Numbered from the stretch's first letter, positions 9,750 through 21,057 are shown. The stretch: 64,000 nucleotides of DNA from Zygnema cylindricum (GCA_037447655.1 JBBHKE010001696.1:1-64000); one strand, 5' to 3'. Made by a program: numbers and translations. Notes: a model not told the origin generated them from the sequence alone.

Positions 9750-10791
9750 TGTAGAAACTAATGGATTTATTAGTATTTTCTAGGTCTAAATAGAAATATA
9801 GAAAGAAGCCGAGGCAGTCTACCTCTAACTTCTCTCTCCAAATCTCAAACTTGTCGCAGTCACTGAGAAATTGGAGAGGAAGCTAGAGCCATGGCTACCT
9901 TGGCTATCCTGAGGTTTACGGGAATTTTATACTAGGGTTTATTTATTTATTTAAAAGGATTGTGCCGGCTGTAGGATTTGATCCTTGAACCTACCGGCCG
10001 GCAGACAGGAAATAGCCGGTAGCCTTAGCCGTTAGATCTAGCAGAAGTATTACGTGATATACAGTTTGATAATTATATAAATTGGAATACGTACGATAAT
10101 TCATTTAACTGTTACGATTTACGGGATACATAGATTCGGTACGAATGACAGTACGGATTACGAATCAATACCGCGCATTTGTTTCGGAAGTGAAATAAAT
10201 ACCGCGCATGTATTTATTACGGCCACGATTAAATCTGAATTTAATCGGACGGCCGGGATTAGCGCCGAGATCGCGGAGGAAGATTTCGGCGGTTTGTGGC
10301 CATCGCCACATCGGATGACGCATGGCGAAATTCCGTTGGATCGTAGAATCTCCGGAGATTATGGCACCGAATCCGGATTTGACATGTGTCGACATTTAGG
10401 GCATGTCGTACAATTTCCGTACATAAAGTACACCGGCGGCTGTACTTTTACGTACGGAACTCAATTCTGATTGGTTCCGTACATCAGTAGATAGAGTCTG
10501 TGAGAGAGATAGGACTTAGAAAAATTAGAAGATAGGACCCCCTCTCCCAGAGAGCTTCTGTACAAAAGGTCAACTTTGACCCCCCATAACTTACTGCTCA
10601 GGGGAGCAAATTCAGAGATTCTTTTTGCTATCGACTCAGGGGAGTCTTGTCTTCACAGGGGTGAAGTTGGTCAGCGTTTTTGTCTGCCAGGGTGGCAGTT
10701 ATTTTTGCTTAAACACAAAGGGGTCAGGATTATCCTAGAGGCTTCTTGGAAGCTGTCCACTCTGAGGACTTATGGAGGTCTCAGAGTTACA
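9750..10791 (+). repeat. 3' LTR of Copia-1
   Basis: 1042 bp, same ends as the 5' LTR, followed by the right target duplication GGCGA at 10792-10796. After it the interrupted gag frame of the outer element resumes. Confidence 0.95.
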
Positions 10792-10796
10792 GGCGA

Positions 10797-12080
10797 TAGC
10801 TGCAGCTACTCCTGTCACAGCCACCTTCACAGATGACATCAAACTGCAGGCACAAGGTCGCGCCTATGTCAACCAGCTTTAGGCAATCGAGGCCGCCAGA
10901 GCAGCCATTCGGATGGTTGCAGATCCTACACCCTGTACCACTCCTTTGAACACCTGGAGGCTCCTTTACACCCAAAGGAATGAATCGGCTATGAAGGAAT
11001 ATACGAAATTTCGTTGCCGTCCTACCCCCCAATCCGAAACTGCATAAATATCACAAGCCCAGTTGCGACAGATCAAACTTCCAAAATTTGATAACGCGCA
11101 AATCTCCAACGAAGTGAGGGGCAAATATACCACTAAGGGTTCCAAGTGTGAGGCTACCAGCTTCATGGGTCACAAGGAGGGGCAGTGTTTCCGGAAGAAT
11201 GGGGTCCCAAAGGAGATGATGCAATATGCACTGTTTACCGGCGGAGGTGAAACTACCATGAATCCTCTCCCCCTGCAACTTTTTTACCATTGGGGACGCA
11301 GTACCACGGAAGAACCAGAATGACAGCCAACATGTCAAGCAAGACTCACCTCGAAGATTATCATCCTACAGCAGAGCCAGCAAATGGCCGCCATGGCAGC
11401 AAAATTGGCTGCCCTGCAATTAGGATCCCCCTCTCTGACTCCTACTCTGACGGCCGCTCAAAATCTCCACCGAGAAAACAAGAGTTGTTATAGAAGCTGG
11501 CCGAAAATGAACAAGAAACGGCGGCGGGCAAAGATGATGACAATGTGATGGGGTGGGACATGGAACCTCCTAAATCTCATCATGCACAAACCTTCCTTTC
11601 TGGAGCCTGGAATGTGGGTGTGGGAGACTGTCGCATGCAGCTTTGTAACTCGACCTCAACGCAAACAAGAGACAAGCAAAGACTAGCTCAAGGAGACCAC
11701 AACAGTAACACTACGGGACCTTTGAGCTTCACCCTAGAGCCATCATTCTGAACAACAAAATAGGTCTCGCAATCAAACCCACAAACCCGCCACCTCTGGC
11801 CGCAAAGAAATTGCCTCCCAGATTCGAGAATTACAGGACGACTAACACCAAGGAGATGGAAAAACAAGCAAAGAAGGAAGAAAAACAAAATAACCAAGAC
11901 TGGTTCGAAAACTATTTGGCGGAACGTCTGAATTATACCACACCCGAAACGCCACCCGAAAAGGAATCAGACCAGAAAAGTGAGGAAACCAGAGGTGGGG
12001 AGCACGAAAAATCGGAGGAACCAGCCGATTCCCCATTTCGTCGCCAAAAACTCAACCCCCTTCCTCCAAACCAGCAGTGA
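10797..12080 (+). pseudogene. Gag region of the outer retroelement, 3' part
   Basis: Continuation of the frame cut at 4355. The first part reads IAAATPVTATFTDDIKL and AYVNQL, has one internal stop, then a long basic stretch (LPKFDNAQISNEVRG at about 11090). A Gln/Ala-rich segment (MAAMAAKLAALQLG) lies near 11390. The end (11811-12080) is very charged, Lys/Glu/Pro-rich. Several stops and frameshifts break it. I do not see a convincing CCHC zinc knuckle. Assigned as Gag from its position before the protease. Confidence 0.45.
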
Positions 12081-12272
12081 TGTTCGTAAGGCATCTAGTG
12101 CCCTACGCCCTCACTCACGTGAAAACACTGGCATCTTCCCATAACTTGCTGGAAGAAATTCTCATCCAGGCCCTCGGAGAGGAGATTCACTCGAGGGGAG
12201 AACAAATATCAAGCCAATCAGGCCAGATCCGTCTTTTGGTCAGCAGACCCAAAGACATCTATGACGGATAGG

Positions 12273-12716
12273 GATTATAAAACGTTATCTGTGGCGCTAA
12301 TACTCAATAAGACGGGAAATTTCAAACTCAACAGATACAGCAAATAGAATGACGCGGTTGTTGATAGCGGAGCACTCCCAAATCTAATTACCACATCAGC
12401 TTTGTAGCAAATGCCTGAAGAACTCCGACCGGAAATCTCCCCCAGTAACATCTGCATAAGCATTGTTAGCAGTGGGAGCTAGTCTGTCCATAGAATAATC
12501 AAAGCTATGTTAATTGAGTTCTCCGATGACACGGGTCAGAAGGTCCGATTTCAGCTTCCCTTCTAGGTGGTGTAAGGTAAGCAGTTTGAATATCTGCTGG
12601 GAATGGCCACCTAGACAAGGTTGAATATGGGATTAAGTGTGTGGAAGGAGCAGTTTACTGTTCGGGATCTTGAGGATTCGGAAGGGGTCAAGATGGTGGT
12701 CCCCCTAGATCTATGA
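12273..12716 (+). pseudogene. Retroviral-type aspartic protease of the outer retroelement (broken)
   Basis: One frame with several stops reads VVDSGALPNLIT (catalytic D-S-G at 12363-12371). A flap-like stretch ending VHRIIKAMLIEFSDDTG follows, then EYLLGMAT and LNMGLSVWKEQFTVRDLED, which resembles the C-terminal 'ILGMDFL' region of retropepsins. Such a protease would cut the polyprotein during particle maturation. The stops make it non-functional. It supports an LTR retroelement, probably Ty3/Gypsy-like, although no RT or integrase of this element remains in the window. Confidence 0.6.
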
Positions 12717-12840
12717 AATTGGGGGAAAAACAATGCTCCGTAGCCATTCTTATCTTGTCTATGCAACCCACACTCCCACAGAAATGCTCGCCAGCGCCCC
12801 CGATATCGGAGATGTTATAAAACAATTCCCTATTTCTAAG

Positions 12841-13605
12841 CGGTGAGAAATGGGATACCGGACCAGATTAAGACAGATAACAACACTTCGGCGGGAAGTG
12901 GACCAGTCATTTGCAGCTGTATTTACCAAGGAGAAAAAGCCTCGCACAGAATCTTCGAAGGCATTATCATCGGAGGGGCCACCCAAGCATCCAATATTCT
13001 ATTGACAATTGGTGTCATTATCACTTCCGGATTCGGGTCTCCGGATATTATCCTTATTTTGTGGAATGAGCTCAGACCTAGAGGTTGTATTGAAAGCAAG
13101 ATATAAAGTGGAGTATTATGTGGCCGTGGAAATCTCACCTTGGACTTGGGCCGTCACTGAACACCGACTACAACACCTCCACCAATTATATCCCCAACAA
13201 CTTCCAGTATCCGCCATCTGCAGATCTCACCGAAGCCTTCCACAAAACATAGACAATATCTTCAAACCTCATCTAGCTATGCTGGATCGATTAGATCTGG
13301 TAATAGCAAGAAGGCCATGTCAAAGATACTCTCTAGCAAGGAAAGGCGAGGGACATCAAGACAGCAGAAGTCGAACCTTCTTCAAGATGATCAAATTAAT
13401 TTCTTGACAGTAGCAGTCCCAAGACACACCAGTGGGGTACGTTTTGGAAAATTTTCACCAGGGAGATGACAAAAGAAAATAGGTCACCCATAGTTGGAAT
13501 CAAGTCAAGCAAATTCTAGGAGCTCCACTTGTTTTCGATGCAGTGGAAATGGGATCAACGGCTCACAGAGTTCGCGCGTACTGGACCAACTTGATACCTT
13601 TGTCA
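12841..13605 (+). pseudogene. Cytosine-5 DNA methyltransferase-like domain in a retroelement (broken)
   Basis: A single frame interrupted by about five stops (13000, 13405, 13411 and about 13480 among them) carries C5-methyltransferase motifs in order. Motif I is LRILSLFCGMSSDLEVVLK (SAM-binding Phe-x-Gly loop). Motif II is KVEYYVAVEISPWTWAV. Motif IV is LDLVIARRPCQRYSLARKGEG with the catalytic Pro-Cys-Gln, followed by SRSRTFFKMIKLI. Motif VI is YVLENF. The motif VIII/IX region is LGAPLVFDAVEMGSTAHRVR, then AYWTNL. The spacing and the HRxRAYWTNL ending resemble the Dnmt3/DRM type. Such enzymes methylate cytosine in DNA using SAM. It follows the protease with only a frame change and lies within the LTR-bounded element, so it looks like retroelement cargo. 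Capture by a nested insertion cannot be excluded. The stops mean that this copy is dead. Confidence 0.72.
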
Positions 13606-13659
13606 GCTTGATACCTATGTCAGTCCTAAACCAACTCTTAAAGAACCACAAGACCGATC

Positions 13660-14777
13660 TGCAACTTTGAGACCTCCATAGGACCTTAAAGTAAGTAGCT
13701 CACACAAAGCCTCTAGGATAACCTTGACCCCTTTGTGTTTCAGTAAGAAAAACTGCCACCTTGGCAAACAAAAACTTTGACCACATTTACCCTTGTGAAG
13801 GCAAGACTCCATTGAGTCGATAGCAAAAAGAGTCTCTGGATTTGCTCCCCTGAGCAGTAAGTTATGGAGGGTCAAAGTTGACCTTTTGTATAGATGCTCT
13901 TTAGGAGAGAGGGTCCTATCTACCAATTTTTTCTAAGTCCTATCTCTCTCTCAAACTTTATCTACTAGTGTACGGCACTAATCATATTACACTGCCGTAC
14001 ACAAAAGTACAGCTGCCGGTGTACTTCATGTACGGATATTGTACAACATGGCCTAAATGACGACACATGTCATATCCGGATTCTGTCCCGTAATCCCCAA
14101 AGATGTCGCGATCATACGTAATCGTGCCACGTGTCATCTCATGTGACGATGACTAGAAACCGCCGAGAATCTCTTCCGCGATCTCGGCTTTCTTTTCGAC
14201 CGTCGGATTGAATGCAAATTTCAATCGTAGCCGTCATAAATGCATGTGCGGTATTTGTTTTGTAAAATAAACAAAATGCGCGGTACTCGTTCTTTATCCA
14301 TACCGAAATCCGTACATTTACATAACTGGATCTATGTATCCGTAAACATCCGCCGTTAAATGAATTTTCCTACGTGTTAACATTTAAATAAATATCAAAC
14401 CCTTTAGTATGTATCGTAACGTGTTGACATTTAAATAAATATCAAACCCTTTAGTATGTATCGTAACGTCTAGACTTAACGGTTAAGGCTACCGACTACC
14501 GGCCTTCTGACGATCGGCAGGTACGAGGATCAAATCTTGGTTCAGACATACTCCTTTTAGTAAATAAACCTACCTATCTGTAAATCAACTAATCTATTTC
14601 CTGTAAACCTCTAGATAGCCTAGGTAGCCATGGCTCTAGCTTCCTCTCAGACTTCTCGGTGACTGCAACAAATGTGGGAGTTTGGAGAGAGAAGTTAGAG
14701 GCAGACTACCTCGACTTCTTTTTTCTATATCCCAATTTAGACCTAGAAAATAATAAAAATAACCATCGGTTTCTACA
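13660..14777 (-). repeat. 3' LTR of Copia-2
   Basis: Recognisably the same LTR family as Copia-1: same ends, same 'gagacctccat' terminal block, same tRNA-like module at 14462-14545. It contains a 47-bp direct tandem duplication (14372-14418 and 14419-14465) that Copia-1 lacks. Confidence 0.9.
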
Positions 14778-14790
14778 CTCCCCTTATTTT

Positions 14791-16383
14791 CTAGTCAATC
14801 TTTAATTTTAGACCACACTTCTCCTTGCAGAAAATTAGTTTAGGGGAAGGCACAGGTTTGGTCATCATATCTGCTACCATCTCACTATCTGGTCGATACT
14901 CTAAACTGATTATTTTGTTTTCTTGTTTCTCTATAACAAAGCTGAGTCTGATGTCCATGTGTTTGGCTTTAAAATGATGTTTAGGATTGGCAGAAATAGC
15001 GATTGCTGCCTGATTATCACAAAAAAAATTCTGCACACCACTCTTAAGGTGACCAAGCTCACCAAGCAAAGACTTGACCCACATCAATTCTTTTAGAGCA
15101 GAGCAAGAGGCCATATACTCAGCCTCCATGGTGGACTGAGAAATAACCTTTTGCTGTTTATTACTCCAACAGGAAGCCCCATCACCCACATATAATACAT
15201 ATCCAAAAGTTTATCTCCTTATTGGAGCATCACAATAACTAGCATTACTCCAAGTAGTGATGTCAGTATTCTCCCCACCCAAATGCAACCATAGATCTCT
15301 AGTTCCTATCAAATATCTAAGGACTCTCTTAGCTGCCTCCCAATCCCTCTTTGTGGGAGCATTTAGACTTCTACTCAGCACTCCTACAACTGCAGCTAAA
15401 TCCGCGCGGGTACAATTCATAAAAGAGATTAGGCTTCCTACTACTTGTTTGTAAGGAATAGTCTGCATGAACTTCTGTTCTTCTATTCCTCATCAAAGAC
15501 TATGACTCCTTCTTCCTCACTCCCCTCACTTCCCTTCTTTAACTCCATTGAAGTTGTTCAACTATTATCTTTATCCATCTGAAATTTTTCAGCATGTTCC
15601 CTATTGCTTCTTTTTGAGTCAATCTTATAATCTTTCTTTCTCGGTCTTTTTCTACTTGAATTCCCAAAATATATTTCGCTTCTCCCATATCCTTTATTTC
15701 AAATCTCCCCTTAAGATCAGTTTTCTGTTTATTAATTTTTCCATTGATTTACTTAAAACAAGTAAATCATCATTATATAAATTGCAATATATATAATACC
15801 TTCCTCATCTTCAAAAACATAGATTGAGTAATCTGAGCTGATCCGGATATATCCCAGACCGGTAAGAAACTCATCAAGTTTCTTATTCCACTATCGAGGC
15901 GCTTGTTTCAAACCAAAAAGGGATTTAATCAGCTGGCATACCTTACTCTCCTCTCCTTCCTCCACAAATCCTTCAGGTTGTCGCATGAAGATCTCCTTTT
16001 CCAATTCTCCACGCAAAAAGGTTGTCTTGATGTCCATCTGGTGCACCTCCATGTCTTCCGCTGCTGCTAGACTGAAAAGTATGCGGACTGAGGGAAATCT
16101 GACTACCGTTGCAAAGGTTTCCTCGTAATTGATTCTTTCTTTCTGTGTAAATCCTTTTGCCACTAATCGGGTTTTGTAACGCTCAATGGTGTTATCCAGG
16201 TTCAGTTTTATTTTAAAAACCCACTTACTACTGATTGGTTTTCGGTTAGGTGGACAGTCCACCAGCTCCCAGTATTGGCTGCCATAATTGAGGCCATCTC
16301 CTCATTGATGGCTGTCTCCACCCGTTCATTTCTAGACAAGTCATTGCCTCTCTATAAGTTTGAGGTTGATCTTGATGAGATAG
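14791..16383 (-). pseudogene. Copia RT/RNase H remnant
   Basis: Minus-strand pieces closely match Copia-1. 16262-15891 is the RT front (NRKPISSKWVFKIKL ... HQMDIKTTFLRGELEKEIF). The middle is broken by frameshifts, including a 2-bp gain at the YVDD catalytic box near 15770. 15468-15211 and 15189-14791 carry RNase H motifs (TRADLAAVVG, STMEAEYMASCSA, DNQAAIAISANPKHH). The end, KCGLKLKID, is identical to Copia-1. Clearly dead. Confidence 0.9.
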
Positions 16384-17310
16384 CTCTAATCGTTAAGTCT
16401 AGGAGTAATATTGCGATGTATAGAGTTTGATAAATATTTAAATTGTTACACATAGATTAATTTGCTTAACGGAGAATAGATACTTAGTGCATAGGTACAG
16501 TTGATTTAGTACACAGTACGGTATGGGGACGAAACGGATACCGCGCATTTGTTTCCATAACGAAACAAATACAGCGCTTTGAATTTCAGCGGCTAGGATT
16601 ATAGCTGGTTTTGATCGGATAGCCGCAATAGGCGCCGCGATCACGGAAGAGGTATTTTTGGCGTTTTTACGGTCTTTGCCACGTCAAATGTCACGTGGCG
16701 TGAAAACATTGGATTACGTGAACTCTAGAGATTACGGGAACAAATCCTGATTTGACACGTGACGACATTTTGGCCATGTTGTACAATGGCGGTACAGAAA
16801 GTACACCGACACCTGTACTTTACTATACGACACAATAATTTGATTGGTGCCGTACTTCACTAGATAGAGTTTTAGAGGGGGAGTGGACTTAGAAAATTCT
16901 GGGTAGGTAGCTGCCTAACCCAGAGAGCACCTTGTATAAATGGCAAACTTTGGCCAGCCATAACTATCAATTTACTTGACCATTTTCAGTGATTCTTTTT
17001 GCCGCGGACTCACGTGAGTCTAGGCTACACAGGTGGGTAGTCGGTAAGAGTTTTTGTTTGCCAGGGTAGCTGCATTTCTAAGGGAAACTCAAAGTGGGTG
17101 AATGTGTCCAAATCTCATGTTTTAATTTTGCATTTTGTGGTGGAACCGAGCACACAGAAAGTGTTATTTCACAGGGGTGAATCTATATTGGGGTTCTGAC
17201 TGTCAAGGGGTCAGTCATTTGGGTTTATATCAAGTTAGGAGTGGGCACTATCTAGATTAGCTTGTTTGGATCTGCCTACTCTTGTGGCCAATGGAGGTCT
17301 CAAAGTTTTA
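16384..17310 (+). repeat. 5' LTR of Copia-3 (left end missing)
   Basis: Collinear with 19566-20489 of the 3' LTR ('aagtctaggagtaatatt' onward). The first ~250 bp of the LTR are absent because of the junction with Copia-2 at 16383/16384. Confidence 0.88.
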
Positions 17311-17325
17311 GGTTATGGGCCCACC
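17311..17325 (+). promoter_or_regulatory. Primer binding site of Copia-3
   Basis: GGTTATGGGCCCACC, identical to Copia-1. Its ATG (17315-17317) opens the gag frame MGPPSRVTMF. Confidence 0.85.
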
Positions 17326-18799
17326 ATCTAGGGTGACTATGTTCGATGCAATAGACTTCACTTGTTGGGAGTTTCCTATGGAGGGATTGCTTGTCGAGAA
17401 GCACTTATGGGGAAATGTTTCGGGACAAGTGAGGTGTCCCCCACTAGGCTTTGGAGGAACTCACTGTGGAGAATCATCTGGGGCTGCCCAGAAAACCAAC
17501 CAGAGTTCAGATGCAAAGGATGGTGAAGGGAAAATCATTGCCATAGAAAGGGAAAATTGGTAGAAGAGAAAAGGAACACCGATGGTGAGGGGAGCTAGGC
17601 TCTCGACTATGGTTCCACTTGTACGGATTACAACTAAAACTGAAGAAAGTGACATTAAAATCCGGGAGTATAAAAACACCATAGCAAAGCATCTCATACT
17701 TAGAAACGTATCTAAGTCTATAGCTATCACTCTTATAAATATATCCAAGTCTTTAGAGATATGGGAAACACTAAGTCAGATTTATAAGAGTGAAACTATT
17801 TAGAGGCAACAATTAGTAAAACAAGAAATAGATGCCTATGTTTATAAAGGCGGTAGGATGATAGATTTTTGCAATGATATTGTTGCGTTATATGTTGAGC
17901 TTCCTAGTGCAGGATATGTAGAATCTGAGGAGAGAAATATTAATATATTACTCATGAAACTCCCAGATGAGTACGAAAACACCATTTGTCGTATGCACGC
18001 AATTGATGGTTCCTCAAAGACTTCGAGCTTTACCATGGGGATAATTCTTGTGAGGAAAAGCACTTTGGAGCTTCGTAGGGGAAGTGACAGGTTGAATGCA
18101 TTTACAGCTGGTGGTGATTGGCAGAAGCGTGATGAGAGGAACGACGGTGATTGGCGGAAGCGTGATGAGAGAAACGGTGGTGACGAGCTGAAACGTGATG
18201 AGAGGAAGAAAGACAAAGGTAAACCTTATCGGATCTTTGGTGGAAAGAGAGGGAGAGGAAAAGAAAGGGGAGCTTTGAAAAAGGGGGTTTGCTTCTTTTG
18301 TAGGGAACCGGGTCATTATATGGAGGAATGCCCTTGTTTGGAAAAACTTAGATGTTGGAATGTGAATGAGGAGGAAGAAGGGGAAGAGGAGAAAGAGGAT
18401 GAAGATATTTTAGAGCTTCTCCGAATTAGTAGTATGGGGAAGAGAGAAAAACACACAAAAATTCCACAAAAGCAACAGTGTGCTTTTCGAGGTATAAGGG
18501 AAGTAAAGAGAGAGGAGGTACTTGAGGATGTCGAGGAGTGTAGAGTGTATGACTTAGAAATGAGAAAGTTTGATCTAGGATCCATATGTGAAAACGGGAA
18601 AGATAAAATTAATGAGGATAATTTTATTGATAATAGGGAAACAGAAAACTTGTTGGAAAAGGAGACTTCAACGGATTCCGAGGAAAAGGGAGAATTGAAA
18701 CTCGAAGAGGTTTTAAAGGATAGGGGAGAAGAGAAATACTTGATTAAAGGTTTAGGGGAGAAGAAATATTTATTGGGAATTAAATTAGAAAGTGAATAG
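17315..18799 (+). pseudogene. Copia-3 Gag (two in-frame stops)
   Basis: A single frame beginning at the primer-site ATG (MGPPSRVTMFDAIDFTCWEF) with TAG at 17561 and 17801. The last open part (17858-18799) keeps the Gag core (MIDFCNDIVALYVELPSAG, INILLMKLPDEYENTI), a run of three Arg/Asp/Gly-rich repeats (DWQKRDERND-like) and a zinc knuckle CFFCREPGHYMEEC. It ends in an acidic tail fused by deletion to EKKYLLGIKLESE from the RT end. The repeats expand the basic linker before the zinc knuckle relative to Copia-1. Confidence 0.85.
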
Positions 18800-19043
18800 A
18801 GGAAAGAATTCCATGGGAGAGAGTGAGGAAAGTTCAGAAAATGGGGTAATTATCATGGATAAAAATATGAGTACGGAAGATGTAGATCTTATGAGGAACT
18901 TAGTGGGGACTAGTGTTTTTTGTATATATTTGGGGGTGGATGGATTTGACATCACTACTTGGTGTGATGTTGCTTGTGAAGATGTGCCTGCAATAGGGTT
19001 ATCATCCGGGTATGTGTTCCAAGTTGGGGATGGGGCTGACTAA
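18792..19043 (+). pseudogene. Copia-3 RNase H remnant
   Basis: Short frame with ENGVIIMDKNMSTEDVDLM (like Copia-1 EGVIVLDEELSPDEQKF) joined to YLGVDGFDITTWCDVACED and SGYVFQVGDGAD, matching the RNase H entry of Copia-1. Catalytic segments after this are gone. Confidence 0.8.
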
Positions 19044-19315
19044 TGGAAATCCAAAAGGGAAAGTAGATTTTGGTTGGATGAAAAGGTGAGGAGGTGAATA
19101 AAATCTTTGATCAGATTTATGATAAGTGGGGTGCTAAATGAAATGTGTGATGCAATTATTATTTCAGTTCATCTAATGCATTGTTTTAAATACGAGAGTA
19201 TTTTTCTTAAGTTTTATAAAAGGAAAAAGAAAAAAAGGAAAAGGAAATAGGGGGAGGAGTGTTTGTTTATTTGTTTGTAAGATGTGAAAAGAAGTAGACT
19301 AGAAAATAAAAGGAG

Positions 19316-20489
19316 TGTTGATATTTGAGTATTTTCTAGGTCTTTATAGAAAAAGAGCAAAGGCACTCTGTCCCTGACTCCCTTCTCCAAGCCCCCAAAC
19401 TTGTTGTAGTCACTGAAAGCTTGATAGGGAGCTAGAGCCATTGCTGCCTAAGCTCACTAGAGAGGACATGGGGTGGATTAGGTAGATTTACAAAAAGGTA
19501 CTTGACGGATCCAGATTGATCTTGGTACCTAGCGTCCGTCAAGCTACCGTAGCCGTTAGCTCTAACCGTTAAGTCTAGGAGTAATATTGGGATATATAGG
19601 GTTTGATAAAAATTTAAATTGTTACGCGTAGATTAATTCGCTAAACGGAGAATAGAAACTTAGTGCATAGATACAGTTTGATTTAATACGAAGTACGGTA
19701 TGGGGACGGAACAAAAACTGCGCATTTGTTTCGATAACGAAACAAATACCGCGCGTTGAATTTCAGCGGCTAGGATTATAACCAGTTTTGATCGGACGGC
19801 CGCGATAGGCGCCGCGATCACGGAAGAGGTATTTTTAGCGTTTTACGGTCTTTGCCACGTCAAATGACACGTGGCGTGAAAACATTGGAAAACGGGAACT
19901 CCGGATATACGGGAACAAATCTTGATTTGACACGTGACGACATTTTGGCAATGTTGTACAATGGCGGTACAGAAAGTACACCGCACCTGTACTTTACTGT
20001 ACGACACAGTAATTTGATTGGTGGCGTACTTCAGTAAATAGAGTTTTAGAGGGGGAATAGGACTTAGAAAATTTTGGGTAGGTAGCTGCCTCTTCAGAGA
20101 GCACCTTGTATAAATGGTAAACTTTGGCCAGCCATAACTATCAATTTACTTGACCATTTTCAGTGGATTTTTTTTGCTGCAGACTCAGGGGAGTCCAAGC
20201 TACAAAGGGGTGTAGTCGGTCAGATTTTTTGTCCGCCAGGGTGAGTGCATTTCTAAGGGAAATTCAAAGTGGGTGAATGTGTCCAAATCTCATATTCTAA
20301 CTTTGTATTCTGTGGTGGAGCTGAGCACACAGAAAATGTTATTTCACAGGGGTGAATCTATATTGGGGTTTTGACAGTCAAGGGGTGAATCATTTGGGTT
20401 TATATCAAGTTAGGAGTCGGCGCTATCTAGATTAGCTTCTTTGGATCTGCCTACTCTGAGGGCCAATGGAGGTAGGTCTCAGAGTTTCA
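19316..20489 (+). repeat. 3' LTR of Copia-3
   Basis: Starts TGTTGATATTTGAG after the polypurine tract and ends GTTTCA. The region 19566-20489 matches the truncated 5' LTR. An antisense tRNA-like module lies at about 19505-19580. The two LTRs differ at many sites, so this copy is older than Copia-1. Confidence 0.85.
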
Positions 20490-21057
20490 GTACTGTCTTC
20501 GAGAAAATATCTAGAAATTCCAACAAACTTTCTTGTGGAGAACTTTTGTTTTATATGTGATTGTGACCCTTTTGCCAATTCGTTTTGCATCCGTCCTTTG
20601 TGGAAATCGTAGTCTGGTTTGGTGGTTGGCACTACCTTTCTTGTTTGGGCGATTTGGGACAGGTGTTTGTTGGAAACCGAGAACGGTCTTGCCGGTTTGG
20701 GGTTGCGGAAACCGAGGAGTTAAGAAGGCCTTACCTCTTCCGGTGTCTTCGGAAGAGATTTCGTCTCCTCTTGTTGTTAGCGTTATGTTTTGGGGGTAGG
20801 TTGAGCTCGCTTGCTATCATTCCACATTCTACCTTTTTTCTCTATTTTTTCTAAGGCAAGGTGATATTGTTAATTCTAAAACAACATATCTATATTATAT
20901 ATTTTCATTATTTTGAGTGAAAGTGTCTTGATTCTCTCTTTGGTAGTCCCTTTTGGGGCTACGGTCAATTTTCTTCCGGGGTCGATTACCAGAATCTTTT
21001 GTACCACAATAGTAGATTTTGAGAGAATCTTTGTTAAACTTTCATTAATCTGTCACA
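20490..21057 (+). repeat. 3' LTR (3' part) of the outer methyltransferase retroelement
   Basis: Collinear with 1343-1910 and ends in CA at the same point ('tgtcaca'). Together the two define the extent of the old element. Its pol genes between 13606 and 20489 have been replaced by Copia fragments. Confidence 0.6.

Larger units (their letters stand above)
4356..10791 (+). mobile_element. Young full-length Ty1/Copia retrotransposon (Copia-1)
   Basis: A complete element: 5' LTR 4356-5397, primer site 5398-5412, one gag-pol frame to 9736, polypurine tract about 9737-9749 (aaaataaggggag), and 3' LTR 9750-10791. Both LTRs are 1042 bp, begin TGTAG, end TTACA, and differ at only about 5 positions that I can see (around 4694, 4931, 4953, 5118 and 5346). 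That is about 0.5% divergence and a recent insertion. It sits inside the gag of an older retroelement. The order PR-IN-RT-RH identifies it as Copia. Confidence 0.97.
13660..16383 (-). mobile_element. 5'-truncated Copia element on the minus strand (Copia-2)
   Basis: The 3' LTR is at 13660-14777 (1118 bp; on the minus strand it begins TGTAGAAACC and ends TTGCA). The polypurine tract lies at about 14778-14792 and the 3' half of pol at 14791-16383. It breaks at about 16383, at the residues corresponding to the start of the RT domain, and joins directly to the truncated LTR of Copia-3. Gag, protease, integrase and the 5' LTR are missing. Confidence 0.9.
16384..20489 (+). mobile_element. Internally deleted, gag-retaining Copia (Copia-3)
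   Basis: Truncated 5' LTR 16384-17310, half-tRNA primer site 17311-17325, a gag-like region to 18799, a short RNase H remnant to 19043, polypurine tract 19301-19315 and 3' LTR 19316-20489. Protease, integrase and nearly all of RT are missing: the sequence jumps from the acidic segment after the zinc knuckle to EKKYLLGIKLESE (end of RT) and then to ITTWCDVACEDVP (RNase H). This is a non-autonomous derivative. Its 3' LTR abuts the outer element's LTR remnant at 20490. Confidence 0.88.

Noticed and set aside
12843-13106. An integrase-like motif (GIPDQIKTDNNTSAG) upstream of the methyltransferase
   Set aside because: It is in the wrong frame. The methyltransferase frame through the same bases is coherent on both sides, so this is a chance likeness.
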